Shown here one piece after another: positions 9,033-18,676 of a stretch of DNA of 64,000 nt. The number at the start of each line of letters is the position of its first letter. Position 1 is the stretch's first letter. Both the position numbers and the translations under genes were made by a program. The DNA lies in assembly GCA_029260765.1 (NCBI GenBank), contig JAJDCP010000133.1, positions 62,001 to 126,000 of the forward strand, read 5' to 3'. The notes under the pieces were generated by a model. That model ran no database searches, was not told the origin of the DNA, and worked only from the letters and a program-made list of their open reading frames with translations. This stretch comes from Planctomycetota bacterium. Lineage in GTDB: Bacteria; Planctomycetota; J058; JAJDCP01.

Positions 9033-10709
9033 TCAGTACTCGCGACGTTGTCTCGAGCTGGGGATCAGCAGGTTCTTGCGGTACTTGGTGACCGTGCGGC
9101 GCGCGATCTTGACGCCCTGCTCACGCAGCTTGGAGACGATCTCATCATCCGAGAGCGGGCTGCTTTTGTCTTCGTCATCGATGATCTCTTTGACCCGTTG
9201 TTTGATCGAGACGATCGACTCCATCTTGCCGCTGACGTTGCGCGTCCCGCTGGTGAAGAAGAACTTCATCGCGAAGATCCCATGCGGGGTCTGCACATAC
9301 TTCTTGCGCAGCGCGCGGCTGACGGTCGACACATGCACCCCCACCCGGTCGGCGATATCTTGCATCTTGAGGGGCCGCAGGTGGTCTTTGCCGCGATCGA
9401 AGAACTCGGTCTGGTACTTGACCAGCTCTTCGGAGATCCGGCGCAGCGTGCTCTGGCGCTGCTCGATCGACTCGATCAATGCCTTGGCGCCATCGACCTT
9501 TTTCTTGATGTAGTCGTAGACCGCCTTGTTCTTGCGGTTCTTCTTCAAGATCTCCAGATACTGGCTCGAGACCCGCACCCGGGGGATGTACTCGTTGACC
9601 AGCCGCACCTTCCAGGCGCCGCCTTCGCCTTCTTCGACGACCACGTCCGGATAGACCCCGATCGTATCCTGCTCTGAAAAGAGAGCCCCCGGCCGGGGGT
9701 TCAAACCCAGGATGAACACGATCGACTCTTTGACCTCTTCCATCGTCCTGCCGGTCTCTTTGACGATCTTCGGCAGCTTGTTCTTCTGGATGTCTTCGAG
9801 GTGGTCTTCGAGCAGCTCGCGTTCGAAGGCAAATTGTTTGCCCCGCCCCACTTGCAGCAGCAGACACTCCTGTAGATCGCGGGCTCCGACGCCCGTAGGC
9901 TCTAGGTTCTGCACGGTCTCGAGGGAATGCTCTGCCAGATCAAGCTCATCGGTGCTCGGCTCCGCGTCGTACCGCACCGGCGGCGTGCCCGCCACGATCG
10001 AGACGAAGGGATTCTCGGGTTCGGCGGGCACATTCTCGGCTTCGGGCTCAGCAACCGCGACTTCCAGAGTCGCTGGCAACCCGATCAGGGTGTCGTCATC
10101 TTCAGCGTCATCGTCCGCGTCGTCTTCGATGTCCGAACGCTTCTTCCTACGCTTCTTCTCGACGATCGGCGGCTTGTCCTGGATCGCAGGCACACCCACC
10201 TTGTAGCGCCGGTAGGCCTTGATGATGTCCTCAAGCTGGTAGGGCAGATACCCGTTGTCGTCGAGGTTGTAGATCATGTACTCGGCCAGCTCGCGGACAT
10301 CCTCTTGCAGCTCTTTCTCAATCATCTGCCGGACCAGATGTTCGTGCAGCCCCATCCCGCGCGCCGCGGTGTTCTGCATCGCCTCGAGCTTCTTGTCCTT
10401 CTCGTCGGCAACGATACCGCGGCTGCCCGGGGACCATTCACGCCATTGGGATTCGAGCCCTTCGAGCCGCTCGAACTCGGTTTCGAGCTCACGGCTATCG
10501 CGCTCGACTTCATTCTCGCCCTTGGTGTCGGTCTGCGCCTCATTCTGGAATTCGAGCACGGGATTCTCAGCCATCTGCTCAGCGATCAGGCTCTCGAGCT
10601 CCTGGGTCGGGACCTGCAGAATCTCCATCGAGAGGATCATCTGGGGCGCGAGGATCTGCCTTTGGTAGAGCCCCATATGGAGCCCCATTTGCATACCCGG
10701 GCTACTCAT
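9033..10709 (-). CDS. rpoN: RNA polymerase sigma-54 factor RpoN
   Basis: 558 residues. The N-terminal activator-interacting region is clear: a Gln/Leu-rich stretch around QRQILAPQMILSMEILQVP, then ENPVLE. A core-binding domain follows, and the C-terminus carries the helix-turn-helix (MQDIADRVGVHVSTVSRAL) and the RpoN box ARRTVTKYR that reads the -24 promoter element. It differs from typical RpoN (~480 aa) by a very acidic insert at about residues 175-260, including DDADDDAEDDD. The gene overlaps purN by 4 nt (ATGA). The usual partners hpf and ptsN are not adjacent. Sigma-54 promoters need AAA+ activators; none is in the window, but a candidate site lies at 45127. Confidence 0.97.
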   Translation of the reverse strand: MSSPGMQMGLHMGLYQRQILAPQMILSMEILQVPTQELESLIAEQMAENPVLEFQNEAQTDTKGENEVERDSRELETEFERLEGLESQWREWSPGSRGIVADEKDKKLEAMQNTAARGMGLHEHLVRQMIEKELQEDVRELAEYMIYNLDDNGYLPYQLEDIIKAYRRYKVGVPAIQDKPPIVEKKRRKKRSDIEDDADDDAEDDDTLIGLPATLEVAVAEPEAENVPAEPENPFVSIVAGTPPVRYDAEPSTDELDLAEHSLETVQNLEPTGVGARDLQECLLLQVGRGKQFAFERELLEDHLEDIQKNKLPKIVKETGRTMEEVKESIVFILGLNPRPGALFSEQDTIGVYPDVVVEEGEGGAWKVRLVNEYIPRVRVSSQYLEILKKNRKNKAVYDYIKKKVDGAKALIESIEQRQSTLRRISEELVKYQTEFFDRGKDHLRPLKMQDIADRVGVHVSTVSRALRKKYVQTPHGIFAMKFFFTSGTRNVSGKMESIVSIKQRVKEIIDDEDKSSPLSDDEIVSKLREQGVKIARRTVTKYRKNLLIPSSRQRREY

Positions 10710-11350
10710 GTGCCGTCATCCTCCTGCCCGTCCTCACGCGCGACGTGCACTTTGTGTCCGACGAGCCGCAGGCGATTGTGCGCAAACAATTCCACCGCCT
10801 CGGGATAGGCGACACACTCACTCTCGAACACCCTTCCCGCCAAACTCTCAACGGTGTCTTCAGCCAGGACCGGGACTGTCTTCTGGAGGATGATCGGTCC
10901 TCCGTCGAGCAGATTGTCCGCGAAGTGCACCGTGCAACCGCTGACTTTGACGCCCCGGTCCAACGCAGCGCGATGGACCCGCTCTCCGTACATGCCGGGC
11001 CCACCGAAGGCAGGCAGTAGAGATGGATGGATATTCATCACCCTTCCCTGCCAGGTCTCAGGAATCTGCCAGACCGTCAGGAAACCCGCCATCAACGCCA
11101 GGTCGATCTTGCGGCTCTCGAGCAACTCGATCAGGGCCCGGCTGTATGAGGCGACCTCCGGCTTGTCCTTGCGGCGCAACACTGCGGTGTCGATGCCCAA
11201 GCGCCGCGCCCGCTCGAGGCCGTAGGCCCGGGCGCGACTGCTCACCACCAGCTCGACCGAGACCGGCAGCCCACGGTCTCGTAGGCGTTCGACCAGATTC
11301 TGCAGTGTTCTGCCCGACCCTGATAGCAGGACGGCGAGTCGTAGGGGCAC
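10706..11350 (-). CDS. purN: Phosphoribosylglycinamide formyltransferase
   Basis: 214 residues from the GTG at 11350, chosen because GAGGG lies 6 nt upstream; a TTG at 11356 abuts that ribosome site. The enzyme transfers formyl from 10-formyl-THF to GAR in purine synthesis. Family motifs: N-terminal LLSGSGRTLQN, the folate-site signature MNIHPSLLPAF with catalytic Asn and His, SGCTVHF, and DGGPIILQ carrying the catalytic Asp. Length is normal. It overlaps rpoN in an ATGA junction, so the two are probably co-translated, an unusual pairing. Confidence 0.95.
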   Translation of the reverse strand: MPLRLAVLLSGSGRTLQNLVERLRDRGLPVSVELVVSSRARAYGLERARRLGIDTAVLRRKDKPEVASYSRALIELLESRKIDLALMAGFLTVWQIPETWQGRVMNIHPSLLPAFGGPGMYGERVHRAALDRGVKVSGCTVHFADNLLDGGPIILQKTVPVLAEDTVESLAGRVFESECVAYPEAVELFAHNRLRLVGHKVHVAREDGQEDDGT

Positions 11351-11419
11351 GTTCAACCCTCAGTAAAATAGCCGTGAGTCCTGTCTCAACATCGTCTATT
11401 CTTTCGGGATTACAGCATC

Positions 11420-14400
11420 GTGTCAAGGCGGCCTGTGCGCGCCGCTCCCGCTGCGGAGACCTCTGTGGAGGCGCTTGAAAAGGGCTTGGCCCTGTTGCGT
11501 GAGGCGGCCGGACTGCTCGACGGAAACCTCGCCGCGAGTCGGGCGCACCCCCGCGAACGGCTCGCCAGGCTGCGACTGGCCCTGCTTTTGCGTGACCCCC
11601 CGCAGGGCATCGAGCTCGAAGGCCTGCCGGGCGCTCGGCGTCAGACCCTGCGTCTGCTCTGTGGCCTGCCGCTGTTGCCGGCTGACGAAGACACCGGGGG
11701 CGCACCTCCCGAGCATCCCCTCTCCCCGGAGCGCGGTCCCGCAGAAGAAAACGCAGGCCGTCAAGCGGCCGTCAAAGCCAAGCGTGGCCAGTTCTTTCTG
11801 CAACAGGCGCTCAAGAAACTGCGCAAAGAACCCAGCACCGAGGCGGCGATCAGTCTGGGACAACTGCTCTACCGTCTCGGCGAGGCCGATGCCCGGCAAG
11901 TCCTGGCCCAGGAGGCCCAGACCGACCCCCTCAGCCGCCTGTACCTGGCCGACCTCACCTGGCTGGACGGCGATGAGCTGGCGGCCCGCGAGCTCTACGA
12001 AGAGCTCGCAGAGCAGCAAACAGGCGAGTTGCAGCGCGCCGCGAAGCTGTTCGCCTGGTTCGATAGCGAGGACGTGCGTCGGAGGCACAGTCTGCTCGTG
12101 CGCTCCCGCGCCGAAGAGCTCTTGCAGGCCGAGAGCATGCCCGTGCAGCCGCGGGCTCGCCAGGCCGCCGAGCTGGCCGAGCAGGCGATCGCGCTGAGCG
12201 ACGATGATCCCTCAGCCTGGAGGTTCCTGGGAGAGTGCCAGCTGCAGGCCGGTCTGGCCGCAGAGGCGCTCGATTCCTTCGCCGAATGTGAAGCCCAGGG
12301 AGGTGCCGGACCAGGCCTGTCCGTGCTGATCGCCCGCACCCAACGGATCGCGGGCCAGTCCCAACGCGCCCAGGCCACCCTGGAGATGTCCCACCTGGTC
12401 GACGGCCAGGCTCTGGAGCTGGACGCCGAGTTGGCGGGTGTGCGCGCTGCTGGCGGTGACCTGCGCGGCGCCCTCGAGCTGCTCGAACCCCATGTGCAAC
12501 GTCTTGAGGAAGAGGGTCCGCGGCGTTGGAACCAGGACCGCATCGACGCGCTGAAGCGTGCCGTGGACGGTCTGGCCGTCGGGTATGCCGAGCGCCCCGA
12601 AACCCGCCTGCTGGAGGGCCGCGTGCTCTTCGCCCTGGGCGAGCTGGAGGCGGCGACCGTCGCCTTGGAAGCGGCGGCGGCTCCGTCGCCAGAGCACGAG
12701 GCTGCACTGCTGCTCGCGCGCGTACAGCTGGCCCGAAATGCCTATACACCCGCCCTCGAGGCCTTGAAGCTGGCCGAAAGCAAGCAGTCGCAAGACGCTG
12801 CCGTCTTCATTCTGCGGGCGGACATCTTCGACACCATGGGCCTGCTCGAGCCCACGCGGGAAGCCTTGCTACGGGCCGTCGCGCTGGGTGACGAACAAGC
12901 CGAGCAGCGGCTGGCTGCGCTGCAAGAGCGAGCCGAGGCCGACGCACAGCAAGCCCACGAGCTGTTGACGGCCGCCGAGCAGGAGAGAGAACCGAGCCAG
13001 CGCGAGGCCCGGCAGCAGGAGGCGGTCGCGTGCCTGCGGCGCGCCGCCCAGGCGGAGCCGGCTGCCGAGCACCGGCGTGCGCTCAGCGACGGGCTGTTGG
13101 CCGCTGGCGAGGCCGGCGAAGCTCTCAAGTTGTTGCTGCAGGACGTCGGGGAACAGGACGACCCCGGCCCGTCATTGCTGGCGATCGGGGATGCGCGCCT
13201 CGCCCTGGGCGAGCAGGAGATGGCCCGGGGCGCCTGGCGCTCGGCCCTGGCCCTGCAGCCAGATTGCGCGCCCGCCCACCTGCGGTTGGGGCGGCTCTAC
13301 CTCGAACGCCGCGAGCTCGAACCGGCCCTACGCCATTTGCGCGCCGCGACGGCGGAAGAGCCCGTACCCGAGGGCGCTTGGCAGGCCCACGCCATCGCCG
13401 CCCTGGAGGCCGGAGACTTCGCGGGCTGCCAGCAGCTTGCCGAGCGGCTCGATCCCGAGTTGACGCAAGCCGCCCGCGACTACCTTGCACAGATCGCAGG
13501 CCGTCGCGCGGCCCGAGCCGCGGAAGAAGAAGCAGCCCGTCGCGCCGCCGCAGAGCCGACTTCTGCAGAAGATCCGGAAGCCAACCCCGAGGCTGCAGCA
13601 CCGACCGCCGCCTCGGAAGTTCCCGCGGACTCTGCGGACGAACCCCCTGCCGCGCCGGAGGACCAACCTCCCCACGCGGAGGAGGCCGGCCCAGCCGCCG
13701 AGCCCGAAATCACCGCGGAGCCTCAAGCTGAGGAAGAGACTAGCGCCGCGGCGGCTCCCCCGGACTCCTCCGCTGAGCCTCCGGAGGAAGAGGAGGCCAG
13801 CCTTCCGGTCCGCTCCGAGACTGAGAAGCTGCTCGGCGCCCACCTCTGGCTCGCCTGCGCGGCTGCGCGCGGCGCCCTGGGACTCTATGCCGCGTTGCTG
13901 CGGGCCCTGCAGAAGCGCACCCGCGGAGTTCCCCTGGCGGTCTTCTTCCACAAACGCGCCCCGCGCGACCTGGCCGCCATCGTGGCCTGCTGGTACCGGC
14001 TCTGTCCGGTGTTCCTCGAGTTGGACCGCCTGCTCGGTCCTTGCGTGAGCAGATCGGCAGACGAGCTGGAGATCTGGCAGCGCCTCGATCCCCTGCTTCC
14101 CGAGCACGGCATCAGCTACGATTTCGACGGCTCCGACCGCTACGAACGGGTCGAAGATCCGAGCACCGGCCCCCTGCGTGCGGAAAAGACCCACCTGGCC
14201 GCCTTCTTCTGCGAGACGGCGCTGTTCTACGGGCGCTGGCAAGCCGACGCCTGGCAGGCCCCCCGCGACCCCGACTGGCCTCCACGAACAGCTCTGCTGG
14301 CCAGTCCTCAACGCCTTCCTCGCCAGACCGTGGCGATGCTGAAGCTGCTCGAACTGCACGAGGCCGCAGGACGCGCACAACCTGCTCTGCAGTTGGGACT

Positions 14401-16978
14401 GCGATCTCTGATCTTCGTCGAAGGTCGGCCCCGCGCGCTGGTGTTCTACAAGCTCGCTGCTCTGGCAGGCACCTGCGGCCGGGTCGAGGTCCAGCAGACC
14501 TACCTGCGCAGGGCGGCATCGATCGACAGCAATGTGCTGGCGACCCGCAACCACGACGACCGCTACCGCGAGGACCGTGAACGCCGGGCCGAGCTGCTGC
14601 GTGGACAGGCCCGGCTCGCCCTGGCTGCCCAGGACATCGAGCGCTCGGCAGATTTCGCGGCACGTGCACGCTACGTCGATCCCGACTCCGCCGAAGGGCA
14701 CGCGCTGTGCGCAGACCTCGAGTTGCGTCAGGGAAAGTGGATCGAAGCCGAGCGGTCCTGCGAATACGCCTTGAGCCTGCAGCCCGACCACGCCGCGGCC
14801 CTCGAGCTGGCGCAGACGCTGCTGCTCGAGCCCCAGCTCTCCGCCCTGGCGGATGCCTGGTTCGCGCGCGCCGAACAGTTTGTCGAACGCCCGGGACGCT
14901 GCCTGCCTGCCATCGACCATAGCCTGCGCCTGCAGGATCTTCCTGCGCGGCGGCTGTGGAAAGCCCGCCGCCTGCAAGAGTTGGGCCGTGATCCGCTCCC
15001 CGAGCTGCGTACGCTCAAGCCGGCAGAGCTCGACCTCGAACAGCGCCAGGAGTTCTTCCTCTGCCTGGTTCACAGCCTGCAGCGCGCCCAGGAGGCCGGA
15101 GCGCTGCAGGCCGCCGCCAGCATGCTGCCCGCCTGGGTCGAGCCCTGGCGGCTGCTCGGCGACGCGCAGGCCGCCGACGGTGCCTTCGAGCACGCCCTGG
15201 AGAGTTACCAGCAAGGGCTGCAGCGTGCCCCCGAAGACCGTTTTCTGACTTTCGCCTGCGCGCGCTGTCTGGCCCGGCTGCAGAGACCTGAAGAGGCGCT
15301 GAAGACAGCCCTGCAAGCGCTGGCGCTGCCCTGCGGCGAGGCTCCAGCCGATTCCCAGGCCGCCCAGCAAGACAACCTTCAGCAGCTCGCTGGTCTGGGC
15401 CAGCTGCTCGGGGAACCCGAAGCCCTGGTGCTGGCGCGCGCCCACAGTCTCGAAGCGCTGGGCGAGCTCAACCAAGCGCTGCAAGCCCTGGACGCGCTCG
15501 AGCCGACTGCCACCAGCTGCGCTCAGGCCGCGCGTATCTGCCGTCGGCATGGCCAGCTCGAACCGGCCTTGGATCGCCTGCAACATGCCGTGCGGCAATT
15601 TCCCCTCGACACCAGCCTGTTGCTCGAGACCGCTGAGCTCCACGTGGCCCGGGGCCAGCCGGACCAGGCCTTCGCCTGCTTGCGCGACAGCGGTCTGCAC
15701 GAGCCCGAAGTTACGGCAGCCCAGGCTGCCCTGCTCAGCGCGGCCCGCGAGCGGGTGCGAGACGCACTGCTGGAGGTCGAGACCTGCTCGCTGGAACAGG
15801 CCGCTCTGATCGCGCCGCGCGCCCTGCAAGACGCTCGTATTGTGGCGGAAAGCCACGCCTGGGAGCTGCTGGGCGAGGCCCGACTGCGGCTGGCAGACAT
15901 CGAAGCTGCCGGGACGGCCTTCAGTCGAGCCCGCGAGCTCGACCCCGGCTCGGCCCGCGCCCTGTACGGGCTGGCTCGGGTCGCAGTTGCCCGCGAAGCC
16001 AGCGATGCTCTCGAGCTCTACACACTGGCAGCCCGGCTCGCGGGCAGCGCCGAACGCTGGCAGGAGCTGGCCGACCTGGCGTACCGCCATGCAGACTGGC
16101 AGAGACTCAGCGAGGCCTTCGATCAACTCGGCCTGCACGAACCCCGGCAGCTTTCCTGGTCGATCGGTCATGCGGTGGCTACCTGCCTGGCCGGCTCCGC
16201 AGAGCAAGCCGAGAGACAGCTGCAGTCCTACGCTGGGCTCGACCATGACGGGGCCCTGGCCTGGCTCGCAGTGCGCACTTTGCGGGGCCAGGAGCCTTCC
16301 CCTGCTCTGGAAGCCCTGGCCGCGCGGGCTCCCCGCGATCCACTGCTCGAGGCTTCCGCCCGGCGTGCCGATTTCGTGCCGCACGCTCTGGCCTACGTGC
16401 TGTTGGTCTGCACGCCAAGCTTCCGCGCGCACGCCGCCGGCGATGCCCAGCGGCTGCTGAGAGGCTTCGAGGCCCCCCGCCGTGAACGCCTGTTGCATTT
16501 CTGGCGTGGTCTGAGCTGGCGCGCACCCTTCGCCGGCGTCCAATACACCTTCCAGGACGGTCGCTACGCCCCGAACGAGGATGAGGAACACCACCGGGTC
16601 CGCCAGCGCAAGCAGTCTCTGGGGCGCCTGGCCTGGCGGCTCGGCCACGCCCAGGCGCAGAAACCGGACGGCCCGCGGGTGCTGGGCATCCTCGAAGTCC
16701 TCGACGAACAGGGCGCCGGCCTGGCCCTCTTCCAACTCGCCGAGCAGGTCCGCCTGGCAGATGCCCCCGCATTGGCGAGCGAGTTGTATGGCGAGGCTTT
16801 CGCGGAGATGCCCCCGGGAGAGGAATGGCGGGCGCGGCTGGGACAGGCATTCTGTTTCCAGAAACTCGGCAGTGAAACCCGGGCTGCCGAAGCCGCCCTG
16901 GCAGTGTTGCGGAAAAAGGCGCAACAGCAGGATGCCCGAGCACTGCTCAAGGCCCTCGGCCGGGCGTGCCCAGAGTGA
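11420..16978 (+). CDS. Giant TPR-repeat protein (1852 aa)
   Basis: Begins with GTG and has only a weak ribosome site. The protein is almost wholly alpha-helical tetratricopeptide-like repeats rich in Leu, Ala, Glu and Arg, for example ALQPDCAPAHLRLGRLYLE and ALSLQPDHAAALELAQTLL. A low-complexity Ala/Pro/Glu linker at about residues 695-800 divides it into N- and C-terminal solenoids. A non-repeat segment after the linker (~805-1000) contains GVPLAVFFHKRAPRDLAA and may be a separate globular domain. There is no signal peptide or transmembrane helix, so it is probably a cytoplasmic scaffold. It lies between purN (divergent) and the ECF sigma gene 124 nt downstream. Function unknown. Confidence 0.85.
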   Translation: MSRRPVRAAPAAETSVEALEKGLALLREAAGLLDGNLAASRAHPRERLARLRLALLLRDPPQGIELEGLPGARRQTLRLLCGLPLLPADEDTGGAPPEHPLSPERGPAEENAGRQAAVKAKRGQFFLQQALKKLRKEPSTEAAISLGQLLYRLGEADARQVLAQEAQTDPLSRLYLADLTWLDGDELAARELYEELAEQQTGELQRAAKLFAWFDSEDVRRRHSLLVRSRAEELLQAESMPVQPRARQAAELAEQAIALSDDDPSAWRFLGECQLQAGLAAEALDSFAECEAQGGAGPGLSVLIARTQRIAGQSQRAQATLEMSHLVDGQALELDAELAGVRAAGGDLRGALELLEPHVQRLEEEGPRRWNQDRIDALKRAVDGLAVGYAERPETRLLEGRVLFALGELEAATVALEAAAAPSPEHEAALLLARVQLARNAYTPALEALKLAESKQSQDAAVFILRADIFDTMGLLEPTREALLRAVALGDEQAEQRLAALQERAEADAQQAHELLTAAEQEREPSQREARQQEAVACLRRAAQAEPAAEHRRALSDGLLAAGEAGEALKLLLQDVGEQDDPGPSLLAIGDARLALGEQEMARGAWRSALALQPDCAPAHLRLGRLYLERRELEPALRHLRAATAEEPVPEGAWQAHAIAALEAGDFAGCQQLAERLDPELTQAARDYLAQIAGRRAARAAEEEAARRAAAEPTSAEDPEANPEAAAPTAASEVPADSADEPPAAPEDQPPHAEEAGPAAEPEITAEPQAEEETSAAAAPPDSSAEPPEEEEASLPVRSETEKLLGAHLWLACAAARGALGLYAALLRALQKRTRGVPLAVFFHKRAPRDLAAIVACWYRLCPVFLELDRLLGPCVSRSADELEIWQRLDPLLPEHGISYDFDGSDRYERVEDPSTGPLRAEKTHLAAFFCETALFYGRWQADAWQAPRDPDWPPRTALLASPQRLPRQTVAMLKLLELHEAAGRAQPALQLGLRSLIFVEGRPRALVFYKLAALAGTCGRVEVQQTYLRRAASIDSNVLATRNHDDRYREDRERRAELLRGQARLALAAQDIERSADFAARARYVDPDSAEGHALCADLELRQGKWIEAERSCEYALSLQPDHAAALELAQTLLLEPQLSALADAWFARAEQFVERPGRCLPAIDHSLRLQDLPARRLWKARRLQELGRDPLPELRTLKPAELDLEQRQEFFLCLVHSLQRAQEAGALQAAASMLPAWVEPWRLLGDAQAADGAFEHALESYQQGLQRAPEDRFLTFACARCLARLQRPEEALKTALQALALPCGEAPADSQAAQQDNLQQLAGLGQLLGEPEALVLARAHSLEALGELNQALQALDALEPTATSCAQAARICRRHGQLEPALDRLQHAVRQFPLDTSLLLETAELHVARGQPDQAFACLRDSGLHEPEVTAAQAALLSAARERVRDALLEVETCSLEQAALIAPRALQDARIVAESHAWELLGEARLRLADIEAAGTAFSRARELDPGSARALYGLARVAVAREASDALELYTLAARLAGSAERWQELADLAYRHADWQRLSEAFDQLGLHEPRQLSWSIGHAVATCLAGSAEQAERQLQSYAGLDHDGALAWLAVRTLRGQEPSPALEALAARAPRDPLLEASARRADFVPHALAYVLLVCTPSFRAHAAGDAQRLLRGFEAPRRERLLHFWRGLSWRAPFAGVQYTFQDGRYAPNEDEEHHRVRQRKQSLGRLAWRLGHAQAQKPDGPRVLGILEVLDEQGAGLALFQLAEQVRLADAPALASELYGEAFAEMPPGEEWRARLGQAFCFQKLGSETRAAEAALAVLRKKAQQQDARALLKALGRACPE

Positions 16979-17102
16979 AACGAATAACCTCTGCTCCGTC
17001 TGCGTCTGTACGTGGAGGCAAGCACCTGAACGGTGCCGGGTCATTGCACGCGCGGCGGAATTCCGCTTGAATAGAGACACTCCACGCCCGAAAGGGGAGG
17101 GG

Positions 17103-17717
17103 ATGCACGCACCAACGAGCCCGTCCGACACCCGCGAACGGGATATGGCCGCCATCCGTGCCTGCTTGCAGGGCAATCAGGCGGCATTCCGCGAGCTCTT
17201 CGAACGCTACCACCAAAGCGTGTACCGCTTGGTCTATCGCTACCTGCGCAGTGAGCAGGATGCGTTGGATGTCACGCAGGAAGTCTTCATCAAGACCTAC
17301 CACAGCCTGGCCAGTTTCGAAGGCCGATCGTCGTTCTATACCTGGCTGCGGCAGATTTCCGTCAACAAGGCCATCGACTTCGCACGCTCGCGCAAGAAGC
17401 GAGAGGTCAGCCTGGATGAGTCCCTGACCCCGGCCAGCAAGCGTGGCAGCGATGTCTCCCCCCACGGCCGGCTGCAGAGCAAAGAGCTCGACAACGCCTT
17501 GTCCGAGGCGCTGGCAGGTATCTCTGAGAAACATCGCAAGGTCTTCTGTTTGTTCACCTTCGATGGCCTGGCCTACAAGGACATCGCCAGCGAGCTGGAC
17601 ATCTCGATAGGAACGGTGATGTCCCGCCTGTATTATGCGCGCAAGAAACTGCAGGCCAAGCTGGGTAGTTTCCTGGATGCCGGTGCCGTGCTGCGGGGGT
17701 CGACCCATGAGGGTTGA
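17103..17717 (+). CDS. ECF-type sigma-70 factor
   Basis: 204 residues; the ATG is preceded by AGGGGAGG. Region 2 is visible as FRELFERYHQSVYRLVYRYL, DALDVTQEVFIKTY and SSFYTWLRQISVNKAIDFAR, and region 4 as LSEALAGISEKHRKVF, YKDIASELDISIGTVMSRL. No region 3 is present, as expected for ECF factors. Its 3' end overlaps the next gene, a zinc anti-sigma factor, by 11 nt; this fits the usual inhibitor pairing. The upstream 124 nt contain a GCGGAATTCCGC palindrome at 17055-17066, but no promoter was assigned. Confidence 0.93.
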   Translation: MHAPTSPSDTRERDMAAIRACLQGNQAAFRELFERYHQSVYRLVYRYLRSEQDALDVTQEVFIKTYHSLASFEGRSSFYTWLRQISVNKAIDFARSRKKREVSLDESLTPASKRGSDVSPHGRLQSKELDNALSEALAGISEKHRKVFCLFTFDGLAYKDIASELDISIGTVMSRLYYARKKLQAKLGSFLDAGAVLRGSTHEG

Positions 17718-18231
17718 ATGCGAACGCTTCGAGAACAGCATCGCCGCCTACATCGACCAGGAGTTGCCCGAGGTCGAGGTTGCAGCCTTCGAGACGCACA
17801 GCCATAGCTGCGATGCGTGCGGCGAGCTTTTCGGAGCCCTGTGCGAAGGCAACGGACCCGAACCCGAGCCCCTGGATGTCGACGCGTCCAACAAACTCTG
17901 GCAGGGGATCACAGCCGCTTTGCCCGGGCCGTCGCTCGAGGCGCCGACCAAAAAGGCCCCCGCCGCCGTCGCCCGCCCCCGCAGCAGAAGCTGGCTGGCC
18001 GCGTTGGCGGTCGCCGCGATTCTGCTCGCGGGCCTGGCCGTCTGGCGCCTGACCCGCGACCAGGGGAAACCCGAGGTGCCCGAACAGATCGCCGAAGTCG
18101 TCGAGAAAGACGATTCGCCGGCCATCGTCATCGAGGACATCGAGGTCGGAGAGAACTACATGTTCTCCATCCACCGACCGGATGGGAACCCCGGAGAAGT
18201 CACGATTATCGTCTGCAGCCTGGGAGATTGA
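17707..18231 (+). CDS. Membrane-bound zinc-binding anti-sigma factor
   Basis: 174 residues. The N-terminus has the zinc anti-sigma signature HxxxCxxC (HSHSCDAC) after an INxxIDQEL-like helix, then an Ala/Pro/Lys linker, one transmembrane helix (WLAALAVAAILLAGLAVW, ~97-114) and a short acidic extracytoplasmic tail. It overlaps the ECF sigma gene and should hold that sigma factor at the membrane until a signal releases it. The next gene starts 2 nt after its stop codon. Confidence 0.88.
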   Translation: MRVECERFENSIAAYIDQELPEVEVAAFETHSHSCDACGELFGALCEGNGPEPEPLDVDASNKLWQGITAALPGPSLEAPTKKAPAAVARPRSRSWLAALAVAAILLAGLAVWRLTRDQGKPEVPEQIAEVVEKDDSPAIVIEDIEVGENYMFSIHRPDGNPGEVTIIVCSLGD

Positions 18232-18232
18232 C

Positions 18233-18676
18233 ATGATCCTACGCATCGCCGCCCTGCTGGCCTTGCTGGCCCCCCTGGCGCTAGGCCAACAGAGCCAACA
18301 GGTCTCACTGTACAAAATCCGCGCAGCGGGCGCCGGAAGCCCCAAAGAGGTGGACGCCCGGCTCGACGGCTTTGCCAAGCTCTTCAACCAGATGTCCTAT
18401 CAGAGCTTCGAGCTGATCGAGAAAGACACCCGGGACGTCGCCATCGGCAGCGAAACCACTTACCGGCTCAGCGAGGCTGTCAGTCTGACGATCAGCATCG
18501 TCGAGAAGATCTCACCGGAGAAGCTGCGCGTAAGAGTCCTGCTCTACAACGAGGTGGATGAGGAAATCGTCATCTCCTTCAAGATGGCGATCAAGCTCGA
18601 GACGCCCTTTATGGTCGACGCGCCCGAAGGCCTGCTGCCTGAAGACCGTCTCCTGCTGGGCCTCGACATCCGGTGA
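18233..18676 (+). CDS. Small exported protein of the sigma/anti-sigma operon
   Basis: 147 residues. The ATG at 18233 directly follows the anti-sigma stop and gives a signal peptide (MILRIAALLALLAPLALGQ). The mature part is beta-rich with alternating hydrophobic strands (AVSLTISIVEKISPEKLRVR; EEIVISFKMAIKLE) and no cysteines. I do not recognise the family. As the third gene of an ECF operon it could be a periplasmic sensor or a target of the sigma factor; this is inference from position only. It overlaps the next gene by GTGA. Confidence 0.75.
   Translation: MILRIAALLALLAPLALGQQSQQVSLYKIRAAGAGSPKEVDARLDGFAKLFNQMSYQSFELIEKDTRDVAIGSETTYRLSEAVSLTISIVEKISPEKLRVRVLLYNEVDEEIVISFKMAIKLETPFMVDAPEGLLPEDRLLLGLDIR

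Noticed and set aside
13328..17176. Open frame of about 1280 codons on the minus strand
   Set aside because: It is fully antisense to the TPR protein, no ribosome site fits, and its composition mirrors the coding bias of the plus-strand gene.
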